Shown here piece after piece: positions 44,532 through 53,004 of a DNA stretch of 64,000 nucleotides (position 1 is the stretch's first letter; each line of letters begins with the position of its first letter). The notes under the pieces were generated by a model. It was not told where the DNA came from. It worked only from the letters and a program-made list of their open reading frames with translations, and ran no database searches. The position numbers and the translations under genes were made by a program. The DNA comes from Fodinicola acaciae (lineage in GTDB: Bacteria > Actinomycetota > Actinomycetes > Mycobacteriales > HKI-0501), in contig NZ_WOTN01000002.1 in the NCBI RefSeq assembly GCF_010993745.1, positions 2,170,001 through 2,234,000 on the forward strand, written 5' to 3'.

Positions 44532-45622
44532 GCGGTGGTCCGGTCGGCGTCGCGGTGGTCGGCGCCGGAGTGATCAGCGGACAGTACCTGAAAAACCTGA
44601 CCAGCTTTCCGGATCTGCGGGTGGTCGCCATCGCCGACATCGACACCGCGCGAGCGCGCGCTGTCGCGGACGAATACGGGGTCGCCAACGCCGGCACGGT
44701 CGCTGACACGCTCGCCATCCCCGAGGTCGAGATCGTCGTCAACCTGACCATCCCGGCCGCGCACTTCGACGTGGCGATGGCCGCCGTCGAGGCCGGAAAG
44801 CATGTGTACGGCGAAAAGCCGCTCGCCTTGACGCCTGACGACGGCGAGAAGCTGCTGTCCGCGGCGGCCGAGCGCGGGCTGCTGGTCGGCAACGCACCAG
44901 ACACTTTTCTCGGTGCCGGCCTGCAATCGGCGATCCGTGCGCTGGACAGTGGGATTATCGGCCAGCCGCTGGCGGCAGTGGCCGCCACGCGAGGCCCCGG
45001 GCCGGAAAGCTGGCATCCCAATCCGGCGTTCCTGTTCCAGCGCGGGGCCGGGCCACTTTTCGACATCGGCCCGTACTATCTGACCGCCCTGGTCGCCGCA
45101 CTCGGCCACGTCGAGCGCGTCGCGGCGGTGGCACGTACGGCCCGGCGGCAACGCACCATCGGATCCGGCCCGCTGGCCGGCCAGGTCTTCGACGTCGAGG
45201 TGCCAACCCACACGGTCGCACTGCTCGATTTCGGTGCAGGTCCCAGTGCTTCCGCGACCTTCAGCTTCGACTCGCCGGTGCCGGAGCGCGCGATCGAGAT
45301 CACCGGCACCGAGGGCGGGCTACGGTTGCCGGATCCGAACACTTTCGGTGGTCCGCTGCGGGTTTACGATGGTGATGGCTGGCGGGACCTGCCGATCTCC
45401 GGCTCGGAAGCCGGTCGCGGCCTGGGCGTACTCGACATGGCACGCGCCCTACGCACCGGCGACCCGCATCGCGCCACCGGCGCCCTTGGCCTGCACGTCC
45501 TGGAAACCATGACAGCGATCGCCGAATCGGCCGAGCATGGGGACTTTCGTACGGTCGCGTCCACAGTGGACAGACCAGCACCGCTGCCGGAAGGCTGGGA
45601 TCCCCTCATTTCGATCGGGTAG
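44528..45622 (+). CDS. Gfo/Idh/MocA family NAD(P)-dependent oxidoreductase
   Basis: A 364-residue dehydrogenase from GTG 44528, with GGAGGA six bases before it and overlapping the upstream stop. The Rossmann start is VAVVGAGVISGQYLKNL, with the acidic ribose-binding end of strand 2 at VVAIADIDTAR. EKPLALTPDDGEK carries the family Lys of the EKP motif; GPLFDIGPYYLTALVAALG is the catalytic-helix region with Asp and Tyr. It acts on a sugar or cyclitol, perhaps with the isomerase upstream. The repeat element copy B begins soon after its stop. Confidence 0.92.
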   Translation: MSGGPVGVAVVGAGVISGQYLKNLTSFPDLRVVAIADIDTARARAVADEYGVANAGTVADTLAIPEVEIVVNLTIPAAHFDVAMAAVEAGKHVYGEKPLALTPDDGEKLLSAAAERGLLVGNAPDTFLGAGLQSAIRALDSGIIGQPLAAVAATRGPGPESWHPNPAFLFQRGAGPLFDIGPYYLTALVAALGHVERVAAVARTARRQRTIGSGPLAGQVFDVEVPTHTVALLDFGAGPSASATFSFDSPVPERAIEITGTEGGLRLPDPNTFGGPLRVYDGDGWRDLPISGSEAGRGLGVLDMARALRTGDPHRATGALGLHVLETMTAIAESAEHGDFRTVASTVDRPAPLPEGWDPLISIG

Positions 45623-45660
45623 GTGGCGGGTTTGGCTTCGGGGTTTCAAGTGGGTGGGTT

Positions 45661-45774
45661 GTAGGCGGTTGCGTTTCATGGTTGGTGCGTTTTGGAGTGG
45701 TTGGGCTTTCTTGATTGTTGCGTTTGAGGGGTGTGGTGCGGCCTCATGTTTGTTGCGTTTTGGGGGTGGTTGGC
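45661..45774 (+). repeat. GTTGCGTT-motif tract on the left flank of repeat copy B
   Basis: Degenerate tandem units of about 28-35 bp built around TTGTTGCGTTTNGG, at 45668, 45684 (as GGTGCGTTTT), 45716 and 45750, separated by T/G-rich spacers such as TTCATGGTTGG. The same unit occurs at the left of copies A and C, and in reverse complement (AACGCAAC) to the right of B and C. The region lacks genes and is unusually rich in G and T on this strand. Confidence 0.65.
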
Positions 45775-46553
45775 TTTTCGCCTGCGCGGCGGGCGCTCCT
45801 GCGCGGAGGGCGACCTCAAGGGGAGGGGCGCGCGGGGGTTCGCTGTTGGTTCTGTTGGGTGCGGCGGGTGCGGTTTCGTACGGGGTGTGGTCCGGTTTGT
45901 CCGTTCTCCCCCGTCTGCGTCCGGAGGATGAGCACATTCTGGCCGGGCCTGCCGAGCTTGGGTGGGTGGTTGCGTCGCGTACGCGGCAGGCCCGGCCAGA
46001 ATGTGCTCAAGCAGAGCTCGCCGACGGGGGAGAACGGACAAACCGGACCAGGAGTGTGACTGGGCGCCGGCGGTGCCGTGGCGTCTCAGCGGGTGGCGTG
46101 GGGGTCCGGTATGTGGGATGCGAAGGCGTGTGGAGCGCTAAATGTCCGGTTTGTACGGGTCGTGGATGGCATGAATGTCGAGTTACTTGCGTTGGACGCA
46201 AGGAACAAGGCTTTCACGCCGCCGTGATCTCCGGAGGCTGTGACGGGTGTGACTACTGAGGCTGATAATGCTGTCGTGACTGCTGGGCTGCAACAAATGT
46301 CCGTTTTGATGTCTTGTTTAACAAGTATTACGCAGCCGAGCCGCCTCACCTGCATTATCAGCCACAGCAGTCACAGCAGCACCACCCTGGACGCTGTGAT
46401 GGCGTCCATGCCGACGGGGAGAACGAGCAAGCCCGGAAGACCCGACCCCGCACGAAACCGCCGCCCGCACCGCCATGCACACCGATTGGCGTTCCCGCGC
46501 CCCCTCCCTTGAGGTCGCCCTCCGCGCAGGAGCGCCCGCCGCGCAGGCGAAAA
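45775..46553 (+). repeat. Dispersed repeat family, copy B (779 bp with 57-bp terminal inverted repeats)
   Basis: Bounded by inverted repeats of 57 bp (45775-45831 and 46497-46553; 55 of 57 positions match) starting TTTTCGCCTGCGCGGCGGGC. Inside, left to right: a linker; a 163-bp hairpin (45888-46050); the conserved core (about 46080-46400); and a right linker holding a single arm-like GACGGGGAGAACGAGCAAG at 46413. The core open frame (ATG 46111) reads MWDAKACGALNV, continues to NVELLALDARNKAFTPP and stops there. The antisense frame GVKALFLASNASNSTFMPST is open too. No transposase, integrase or RNA gene is recognised. Confidence 0.85.
45888..46050 (+). repeat. Two-stage long hairpin inserted in repeat copy B
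   Basis: A near-perfect foldback. The outer stem is 28 bp (45888-45915 with 46023-46050), followed by a 14/14-nt internal loop. The inner stem is 24 bp (45930-45953 with 45985-46008), closed by a 31-nt terminal loop containing GGGTGGTTGCGT. Copies A and C have the uninterrupted sequence GTGTGGACCAGGAGTG at the matching place, so the hairpin looks inserted between GTGTGG and CCAGGAGTG. The related hairpin of copy C has different stems but the same loop in opposite orientation. Confidence 0.9.
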
Positions 46554-46686
46554 ACCCAACCACCCACCCCACGCAACAACCAAGAGACGCGACCACTTCT
46601 CCACCGCAACACCAGAAAACGACCCCTCCAACATCTGTCACACCATCGGTTTTAGCGGTAAAGTCCCGCGCGGCGTGTCGATCGAG

Positions 46687-48657
46687 ATGATGGAGAGGTC
46701 GTTGTCAAGACGTCAGAAAGTTCTCCCCGCCGCGGTGCTGGTGCCGGTGCTGCTGGCAGCGATGGCCGGACCGGCCGTTGCGGAGAGTCGTGCTCCGGTG
46801 GCGGATTCGCGGCCTGGCTGGGTCGCTGCGGCAGCGGACCGCGGTGCGGTGGATCCGGCCACGCCGTTGCCGGACATCCGGGTGTATCTGGCCGGTCGCG
46901 ACCCACGCGGCCTGACCGCGTACGCGCAGGCCGTGTCGGATCCGCACAACCAGCTCTTCCGGCATTTCCTGTCGGCGACGGAAATCGCGAGGCGATTCGG
47001 TCCGACGCCGGCGCAGACCTCGGCGGTGGCCGAGTGGTTGCGGTCGGCCGGGTTCGCCGTGACGGGCACCGACCAGCACACCGTACGCGCACGCGGCACG
47101 GTCGCGATCGCGCAGCGCACTTTTGGTGTGGAGCTGCACAATTACGCGGACTCGAGCGGCCTGCACCGCGCGCCGGCCGGTCGGGTGACGGTGCCGAAGG
47201 CACTGGCCGGCGCGGTGCTCGGCGTGACCGGCCTGGAGGATCCGGCGAAAAGTCGGGTACGGCCGCGGACCGACCCGTTTGGACCGCCACCGGCGCTCTA
47301 TCGCGCCGAGCCGTGTTCGGCTTACTGGGGTGAGAAACCAGCCACCGACCGGCCGCAGGTCGACGGCAAAACAGTCGCGTGGACGCCGTGCGGATACGGG
47401 CCGCGGGAGCTGCGCGCCGCGTACGGCCTGGACAAGACCGGTCTCACCGGAAAAGGTGTGACCATCGGCATTCTCGACCCGTACGCTTCGCCGACCATCG
47501 AATCGGACGTTGCCGCGTACGAGAACAAACACAACTTCCAGGGCCTGCGGCCGGGACAGCTCAAGCAATACACGGTGCCCGGTGGCTCGCCGACCTGTTA
47601 CGGCAGCGACGCCAATGTCATCTATCCCGAGGAAGCGCTGGACATCGAGGCGGCGCACGCCATGGCGCCGGACGCGGACCTCGCCTACATCGGTGCGAAA
47701 GACTGCGAAACTCCGAGCCTCATCGACGCGCTCAACCGGGCCGTCGACGGCCACCTGGCCGACCTGGTCAGCAACTCCTGGGGGATCGGCTCCGAGCCGC
47801 CGGCCGACGCGATACGTTCGGCGTTCGAGCAGGTCTTCCAACGCGCCGCGATCGAAGGCATCGGCATCTATTTTTCCTCCGGTGACTGCGGATACGAGGA
47901 CCCGGCCTCGCCGTGCGGCCAGGGTGACGGCTCGTCGCGCAAACAGACCAACTATCCGCCGGAAAGTCCGTGGGTGACGGCGGTCGGTGGTACGACCATG
48001 GGCTCGGACGCCAACGGCAACCGGACTTTTGAGACCGCGTGGAACTCGGTACGTTCGTCGCTGTCGGCTGACGGTACGGCCTGGGCGCCGGCGCCGAAAT
48101 CCGGTTATCCGTCCGCGTACACCGGCGGCTCCGGAGGTGGCACCAGCATCGTCTTCCGGCAACCGGCCTACCAAAACGGCGTCGTGTCGCGGAAACTCGC
48201 GACGACGTTGCCAGATGGCAGCACGTCGGCGTACCCGATGCGGGTCGTGCCGGACGTTTCGGCGGTCGGCGACTCCTCGACCGGCATGCTGGTCGGCTAT
48301 ACGCAGCTGGATGTCGACGGCATCGCGCGTTTCCACCAGACGCGGCTCGGTGGCACGAGCCTGTCGTGCCCGCTGGTGGCCGGCATTCAGGCGCTGGCAC
48401 AACAGAAACTCGGCTCGCCGATCGGTTTTGCCAACCCTCAGTTGTACGCGCGCGCCGGTGGCAGTGCTTTCCGTGACATCGTTGACATCCCGGCGAGCGT
48501 CGCGCGCAACGACTACAGCAACCCGCAGGATCCGAGCAGCTCGCTGCTGAAGCGGCTGTATTCGACCGGCGTCAACGGCGCGCTCGCTGCGACTCCGGGA
48601 TATGACAACATCACCGGTCTCGGCGTGCCGAGCAGCTCGTACGCCGGCACCTACTAG
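46687..48657 (+). CDS. Sedolisin-family secreted serine-carboxyl protease (S53)
   Basis: About 656 residues with a signal peptide (RRQKVLPAAVLVPVLLAAMAGPAVA). The prodomain (about 50-190) includes YAQAVSDPHNQLFRHFLSAT and FGVELHNYAD. The catalytic domain has EEALDIEAAHAMAPDAD with the Glu and Asp of the triad, oxyanion Asp in FSSGDCG, and the nucleophile in GGTSLSCPLVAG. The C-terminal calcium site DIVDIP...GYDNITGLGVP is present. S53 proteases work at acidic pH outside the cell. The start is ambiguous: ATG 46687 or 46690, or TTG 46702 right after GGAGAGG; all keep the signal peptide. It follows repeat copy B. Confidence 0.92.
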   Translation: MMERSLSRRQKVLPAAVLVPVLLAAMAGPAVAESRAPVADSRPGWVAAAADRGAVDPATPLPDIRVYLAGRDPRGLTAYAQAVSDPHNQLFRHFLSATEIARRFGPTPAQTSAVAEWLRSAGFAVTGTDQHTVRARGTVAIAQRTFGVELHNYADSSGLHRAPAGRVTVPKALAGAVLGVTGLEDPAKSRVRPRTDPFGPPPALYRAEPCSAYWGEKPATDRPQVDGKTVAWTPCGYGPRELRAAYGLDKTGLTGKGVTIGILDPYASPTIESDVAAYENKHNFQGLRPGQLKQYTVPGGSPTCYGSDANVIYPEEALDIEAAHAMAPDADLAYIGAKDCETPSLIDALNRAVDGHLADLVSNSWGIGSEPPADAIRSAFEQVFQRAAIEGIGIYFSSGDCGYEDPASPCGQGDGSSRKQTNYPPESPWVTAVGGTTMGSDANGNRTFETAWNSVRSSLSADGTAWAPAPKSGYPSAYTGGSGGGTSIVFRQPAYQNGVVSRKLATTLPDGSTSAYPMRVVPDVSAVGDSSTGMLVGYTQLDVDGIARFHQTRLGGTSLSCPLVAGIQALAQQKLGSPIGFANPQLYARAGGSAFRDIVDIPASVARNDYSNPQDPSSSLLKRLYSTGVNGALAATPGYDNITGLGVPSSSYAGTY

Positions 48658-48662
48658 GAGAT

Positions 48663-48693
48663 GCGTGGAGGGTGGCGGCGCCACCCTCCACGC
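48663..48693 (+). terminator. Terminator after the sedolisin gene
   Basis: Perfect 13-bp stem GCGTGGAGGGTGG (48663-48675) and CCACCCTCCACGC (48681-48693) with a 5-nt loop, followed by TTAA; five bases past the stop codon at 48657. Confidence 0.8.
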
Positions 48694-48741
48694 TTAACCG
48701 GGGTGCCAACGGGTATCCGACGGTCGGTAAAGGAGGCCGTC

Positions 48742-49266
48742 ATGCAAAGTCGCGCCAAGATCCTGGGACACGCCGTCCATCCGATGCTCATCGCCTTTCC
48801 GCTGGGACTGCTGGTCACCGCTGTCATCTTCGACATCGTCTTCCTGGTCAACGGCCAGCCCGGCTTCGCGACCGCGTCGGCGTACATGATCGCCGCCGGG
48901 GTGATCGGTGGCCTGGTCGCCGCGGTGCCGGGGCTGATCGACTGGCTCGCGATCCCGACCGGAACGCGCGCGAAGCGGATCGGTCTGGTCCACGGCATCG
49001 GCAACGTCGTGGTCGTCCTGCTCTTCGCCATAAGCTGGTTGCTGCGCCTCGGCGCCCCCGGCTGGACACCGAGCGTGTGGGCCCTGATCTGCAGCTTTGC
49101 CGGTGTGGTCGTGGGTGGCGCGAGCGCGTGGCTCGGCGGCGAACTGGTCGAGCGGCTGAGCGTCGGCGTCGACGACGGCGCCAACGTCAACGCGCCGAAC
49201 TCGCTGACCTGGCGGCGCGGCGGCGCTGCCGCGATGACCCGCCAGCGCAAGCGGCCTATCGGCTGA
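48742..49266 (+). CDS. DUF2231 membrane protein
   Basis: A 174-residue protein from ATG 48742, with a near-ideal Shine-Dalgarno AAAGGAGG at 48729-48736. Four helices are seen: IAFPLGLLVTAVIFDIVFLV, YMIAAGVIGGLVAAVPGLIDWL, VVVVLLFAISWLL and LICSFAGVVVGGASAWLGG. ILGHAVHPMLIAFPLG is the conserved DUF2231 opening with its His pair; LVHGIGN supplies another His. DUF2231 proteins are predicted haem- or redox-related membrane proteins without a settled function. The tail overlaps the convergent TetR gene by 11 bp. Confidence 0.88.
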   Translation: MQSRAKILGHAVHPMLIAFPLGLLVTAVIFDIVFLVNGQPGFATASAYMIAAGVIGGLVAAVPGLIDWLAIPTGTRAKRIGLVHGIGNVVVVLLFAISWLLRLGAPGWTPSVWALICSFAGVVVGGASAWLGGELVERLSVGVDDGANVNAPNSLTWRRGGAAAMTRQRKRPIG

Positions 49267-49906
49267 CCGGCGCTTCCCACAGCCCGACGATGCCGTCGAC
49301 CAGCCCGGTGGCGGCATCGTGCCAGCTCGCGCGCGGTGTCGGGGTGCCTTCGGCAAGCGCGCGCTCGCGCTCGGCGCAGATGTGCACGATGAGCTGGCGC
49401 GCCATGTCGTTGCGCTCGGCGCGTACGTCTGGCGGCAGGTCGGGCAGGTGCGGCCGGAGGCCGTCGACGACCTGCTGCAGCGACGGTGAGCTGCGCGACT
49501 CCTCGATCACGACCCGGCGCATCACCGGATCGGTCATCACCTGCGCGGAAAATCGTGCATACCAGGTCGGGTTGCCGAGCGCGGCGAGATGCTCGGTCAT
49601 CGGTCGTACGAGGCAGCCGACCCAGTCGCGCAGGCCGGCCGGGTCACTCAGCGTCGCCACCTGCTGAGCGCGCAGCCGGCCGACCTCCTCGTTGTGTTTG
49701 CGGATGATGGCGCGTATGAGGTCGGTCTTGGTGCCGAAGTGATAGCCGACAGCGGCGTTGTTGCCCTGGCCGGCGGCCTCGCTGACCTGCCGGTTCGACA
49801 CGACGAAGACGCCGTGTTCGGCGAACAGCCGCTCCGCGGCGACCAGGATGAGCTCGCGGGTGCCCTGCGCCCGCTCGGCGCGCGGTGTCCTGCCTGCCAC
49901 GCTCAT
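49256..49906 (-). CDS. TetR family transcriptional regulator
   Basis: A 216-residue TetR protein from ATG 49906 (GTG three bases upstream is possible). DNA-binding part: ELILVAAERLFAEHGVFVVSN, RQVSEAAGQGNNAAVGYHFG and TKTDLIRAI. The ligand domain is the longer type (PTWYARFSAQVMTDPVMRRVV). It is preceded by a 22-bp near-palindrome centred at 49965, so autoregulation is likely. No divergent target lies upstream; the DUF2231 gene is convergent. Confidence 0.92.
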   Translation of the reverse strand: MSVAGRTPRAERAQGTRELILVAAERLFAEHGVFVVSNRQVSEAAGQGNNAAVGYHFGTKTDLIRAIIRKHNEEVGRLRAQQVATLSDPAGLRDWVGCLVRPMTEHLAALGNPTWYARFSAQVMTDPVMRRVVIEESRSSPSLQQVVDGLRPHLPDLPPDVRAERNDMARQLIVHICAERERALAEGTPTPRASWHDAATGLVDGIVGLWEAPVSR

Positions 49907-49954
49907 CACCGCACCTGTTTCAATCAGTAGTCACACAGTTAACTCCATCCGATG

Positions 49955-49976
49955 AATTAAGTCAATCGACTGAATT
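49955..49976. promoter_or_regulatory. Palindromic operator candidate upstream of tetR
   Basis: AATTaAGTCaatcGACTgAATT (49955-49976): 9 of 11 positions pair in each half. It is AT-rich against a GC-rich background and lies about 50 bp before the TetR start, a typical place for self-repression. Also just downstream of the GH3-fragment stop on the same strand. Confidence 0.65.
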
Positions 49977-49981
49977 AGCCT

Positions 49982-50909
49982 TCACTGACCGACGGTGACG
50001 GCGAAGATGTGCAGCCGACTCTCGTCAGGAAGCGTCACCGCGGCGACGGTCTTTCCTGGTGACAGCGACAAGGTGCTGGTGTAGAGCGAGACGGCGTGCG
50101 GTCCGAGGCCGTTCGGCGGTTCGTTCCAGTGCGGCGTCGTGACGGCCAGCGTGCAGCCTGGCACGGCCGCGTTCGCGTACCAGTCGGCGAAGGTCACCGT
50201 CCCGGTCGTCGTGGTGCCGTCGGCGTACGTGACGGTGACCGGTCCGGACGCGGTGCCGTTGTTCGCGGATCCGAGGAAACCGAGCGTCTGACCGGTGCCG
50301 CTCAACGCGATCGCCTGGCCGGCCGCGGTGACCATGTCCGGTGATCCGGACGGCCAGTTGTACGACAAACCGTTGTAGGACACCGACGCACCTGGACGCA
50401 CACCAACACTTGCCAGCGCCTGAGCCGAAAAGCTGTAGCCGGAGCCGTCGAAGTTGGCGCCGGCCGGATTCGCGTCGTCGCTGAGACCGGTGCCGTTGAA
50501 GGCGGCCGTCAGCGACGGATACGCGATTTTCACTGTCGTCGTCGCGGTTGCCGACTGGCGGGCGCCGCCGCTCCAGCGAGCGTTCGCGGTCAACCGCGCG
50601 GCGCCTGGCTTCGCGCCGTCCACGGTGATTTTCGCGCCCGCGGTCGTCAACGCCGGCGCGGTCAGTTCTATCGACTGCGCGCCAAACGTGAACGGCACGC
50701 GCAACTGTGCCTGTGCGCGGATGTCGCGTGAAGACGACCCGACATAGACCCGATAGCTTCCGTCCACAGTGGACGGTTGGTGCGTTGTCACGTCCCAGAT
50801 CACCAGGTCCTTGCTTGTCAGGTTGAAGCGTACGGTCTCAGCGCGTCCGGCTCCGAGGGTGAGTTTTCCGAATGCTTTCAAGGCTTTCGGTGGTTCGCCG
50901 GCGGATGCC
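49982..50909 (-). pseudogene. C-terminal fragment of a GH3 beta-glucosidase with extra sandwich domains
   Basis: Reading leftwards from about 50909, the sequence has ASAGEPPKALKAFGKLTL, LGAGRAETVRFNLTSKDLVI and GSYRVYVGSSSRDIR. This is the C-terminal fibronectin-III-like domain that ends GH3 beta-glucosidases. Two beta-rich domains follow (YSFSAQALASVGVRPGAS and a carbohydrate-binding-like end LHIFAVTVG). The catalytic domains (about 600 residues) are missing, and the preceding bases belong to an ABC permease in another frame. An internal ATG at 50881 could give a 299-residue product, but the gene is a deletion remnant. Confidence 0.85.
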
Positions 50910-52165
50910 GGCGAGCGCCTGCGCCGCCTCGCCTTGGCCGGCCTCCACCGAGGTCAGGCCGCCGCGGTGGATTTCCGCCATATAGCGGTTTCGCTCAGGA
51001 CCAGCGCCACCACACCGACCACGAACGGACTGCCGAGCAGCGGTTGCAGGCCCGGCACCACCTGCGGCGCGTTGTAGACGAAGATCAGCAACACCAGCAA
51101 CGGCAAACTGCGGAAAAACCAGACGTACGCGCCGGAAACCCACCGCAGCGGCGCGATCGACGAGCGCCGCATCAATGCGACGACCATGCCGAAAGCCGTT
51201 GCCAGCAGCCAACTGAGCACCGCGAGCACGACGACGAGCAGCGCGGCCTGCCACAGGTCGCGGTTGGCGAACAGGCCGACCGTGTAGCGCCAGTCGAAGC
51301 CGGTCGATCCGGAGCTTGCCCTGCTCGACCCGAGGACCTGCCGGACCAGCTTCTCATCGACCGGTTTCAGGTTGTATCGCGCGAGAAGTTTATCGTACGC
51401 GCCGGATTTGCGCAGCCCGTCAAGAGCCTTGCTGAGTGCCCGCAGCAATGCGGTGTTGCCTTTGGCGACCGCGATGCCGACGACGGCCGGTGCGATCAGC
51501 TCCGTACTGGTGATCGCCAGCCGGCCGCTGGAGTGGTCGACCGCGTCTTTCGCCACCGCCGCGTCGGTGACCTGGGTGTCGACCTGTCCGGCGACCAAAG
51601 CCTGGCTGCCTTCCGGATCGGAGGCGAACTCGCGTACGTCGATCGGCTGCCGGCCGGCCGACCGGCATGCCGCGCTCGACGGACCGCGCAGCTCCTCGAC
51701 GATCTTTCCGCCTTTGATGGCCGAAACCCGCCGGCCGCACAGCTGATCCACAGTGGACGGATGGAACGCGCTGCCGGCCAGCGACACGAGCGAGTTGCCG
51801 GTGGTGAAATACGGCAGATAGTCGACCTGTTGCGCACGCTCGGCGGTGATGTAGAGCGCGGACATGATCACGTCGAACTTGCGCGCCTTGACGCCCGCGA
51901 TGAGCTGCTCGAACCGCGTGTCGGTGAATTCCGGCCGCAGTCCGGCTTTCGCGGCGAGCAGCCGGCCGAGCTGTGGATCGAAACCGGATGGCGTGTTGCC
52001 GCTCAGAAAACCGTACGGCGGATAGGTCAGATCGTCGCCGATGGCCAGAACGCCGGGTTTGATGGTGTTCAACCGGTCCGACGGCCCCGCCGACGTGCAC
52101 GCGGACATGGCGGCACAGGCGACGAGCAGCAGCGCGACCGCACGACCGGCGCGGCTTCGTGGCAT
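50910..52165 (-). pseudogene. Amino-acid ABC transporter (binding protein fused to permease), frameshifted and truncated
   Basis: From ATG 52165 (after GAGGAGCC) a lipoprotein signal (ALLLVACAAMSAC) leads into a type-3 solute-binding domain (about 30-270; GDDLTYPPYGFLSGNTPSGFD, FDVIMSALYITAERAQQVDY). A HisM/GlnP-type permease then begins (WQAALLVVVLAVLSWLLATAFG, YVWFFRSLPLLVLLIFVYN). Near 50984 one base is lost: SETA runs out of frame, while YMAEIHRGGLTSVEAGQGEA continues in the next frame. At about 50910 homology ends abruptly at EAAQAL and the GH3 fragment begins. The missing permease half makes it nonfunctional as a transporter; the binding domain could still be expressed. Confidence 0.85.
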
Positions 52166-52200
52166 CAGGGCTCCTCGGAACGGCGTCCGGCCCAACTTAG

Positions 52201-52293
52201 GATTGTGGAACAATTCTCGTCAAGACCGTGTCCATAATTTGCGGAAAAGCGGAGAGCCGCGGCAACATGGCGGCTAGAATTGTGCGACAGTTC
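52201..52293. promoter_or_regulatory. Divergent promoter with two GntR-type operator candidates
   Basis: Two similar palindromes lie between the transporter remnant and the GntR gene: ATTGT-GGA-ACAAT (52202-52214) and AATTGTGCGACAGTT (52278-52292). Aligned, they give GAATTGTnnnACARTYC. One is close to each gene start, the arrangement expected for a FadR-subfamily regulator controlling itself, the downstream pxp operon and the former transporter. Confidence 0.6.
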
Positions 52294-52314
52294 TGCTAGT
52301 CTGCGGAGGTGGAG

Positions 52315-53004
52315 ATGGGCGAGCCGGTGCCAGCCGGGGAGCGCGTCGCGGAAGACCTGCGGCGGCGGATCACCGAGGGGCATCTCCCGCCGGGCACGCA
52401 GCTGCGCGATGTCGCGCTGGCGGCCGAAATGGGCGTCGCGCGGCACACCTTGCGCGGTGCGTTGCGGCTGCTCGAATACGAGGGCCTGCTGACTTACCAG
52501 ATGCACAAGGGTGTGGTGGTGAAGGCTCTGTCCACAATGGACGTGCGGGAGATCTATCGGGTGCGGCGGACGTTGGAGCTTAGTGCCATCGAGCACAGCG
52601 CGCTGGTGACCGAGGGCGAGCTGAGCAGGTTGGACGCGACCGTACGCGCCGCCGAGCTGGCGGTCAGCGGCCAGGAGTGGAACAGGGTCGGCACCGCGAG
52701 CCTGCGGTTTCACCAGGCTTTGGTGGCATTGCTCGGAAGCAGCACCTTCGACCAGATGTTTCGCGGAGTGCTGGCACAGTTACGGCTGGCCTTCGCGATC
52801 ATGCCGGACGAGCAGGCCTGGCAGACTCCGTGGATCCCGCGCGACCGGGAGATCTGCGACCTGGTCCGCGGCGGCCGGCGAGACAGTGCGAAGGCTCTGC
52901 TTCGGCAGTATCTGGACGATTCCGAGCGCGGCGTGCTCGACGTCGTACGCGCTCGCGGGAACGAGCCGGTCAAAGGTCGGCAGACAGCGAAGGAGATGGG
53001 ATGA
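52315..53004 (+). CDS. GntR family regulator (FadR/FCD type) of the oxoprolinase operon
   Basis: A 229-residue regulator. ATG 52315 is preferred over GTG 52309 because GGAGG at 52305-52309 is correctly spaced for it. The winged helix (about 8-72) reads VAEDLRRRITEGHLPPGTQL and AAEMGVARHTLRGALRLLEYEGLL. The FCD effector domain (about 85-215) has EIYRVRRTLELSAIEHSA and FHQALVALLGSSTFDQMF with its metal-binding His. It is first in the operon and its stop overlaps the DUF1989 start as ATGA. Confidence 0.92.
   Translation: MGEPVPAGERVAEDLRRRITEGHLPPGTQLRDVALAAEMGVARHTLRGALRLLEYEGLLTYQMHKGVVVKALSTMDVREIYRVRRTLELSAIEHSALVTEGELSRLDATVRAAELAVSGQEWNRVGTASLRFHQALVALLGSSTFDQMFRGVLAQLRLAFAIMPDEQAWQTPWIPRDREICDLVRGGRRDSAKALLRQYLDDSERGVLDVVRARGNEPVKGRQTAKEMG

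Noticed and set aside
45888..46050. Hairpins as integron attC sites
   Set aside because: The conserved motif GTTGCGT does not fit the GTTRRRY core, stems are far too perfect, and no integron integrase is seen.
45537..46259. A Cys-rich protein read through copy B (GRGWHECRVTCVGRK frame)
   Set aside because: The same frame in copy A shows mostly amino-acid-changing differences, and its start lies inside the oxidoreductase gene; the other core frame is better conserved.
45775..46553. Repeat element as a retron or group II intron
   Set aside because: No reverse transcriptase or intron-type domain V is recognisable within or beside any copy.
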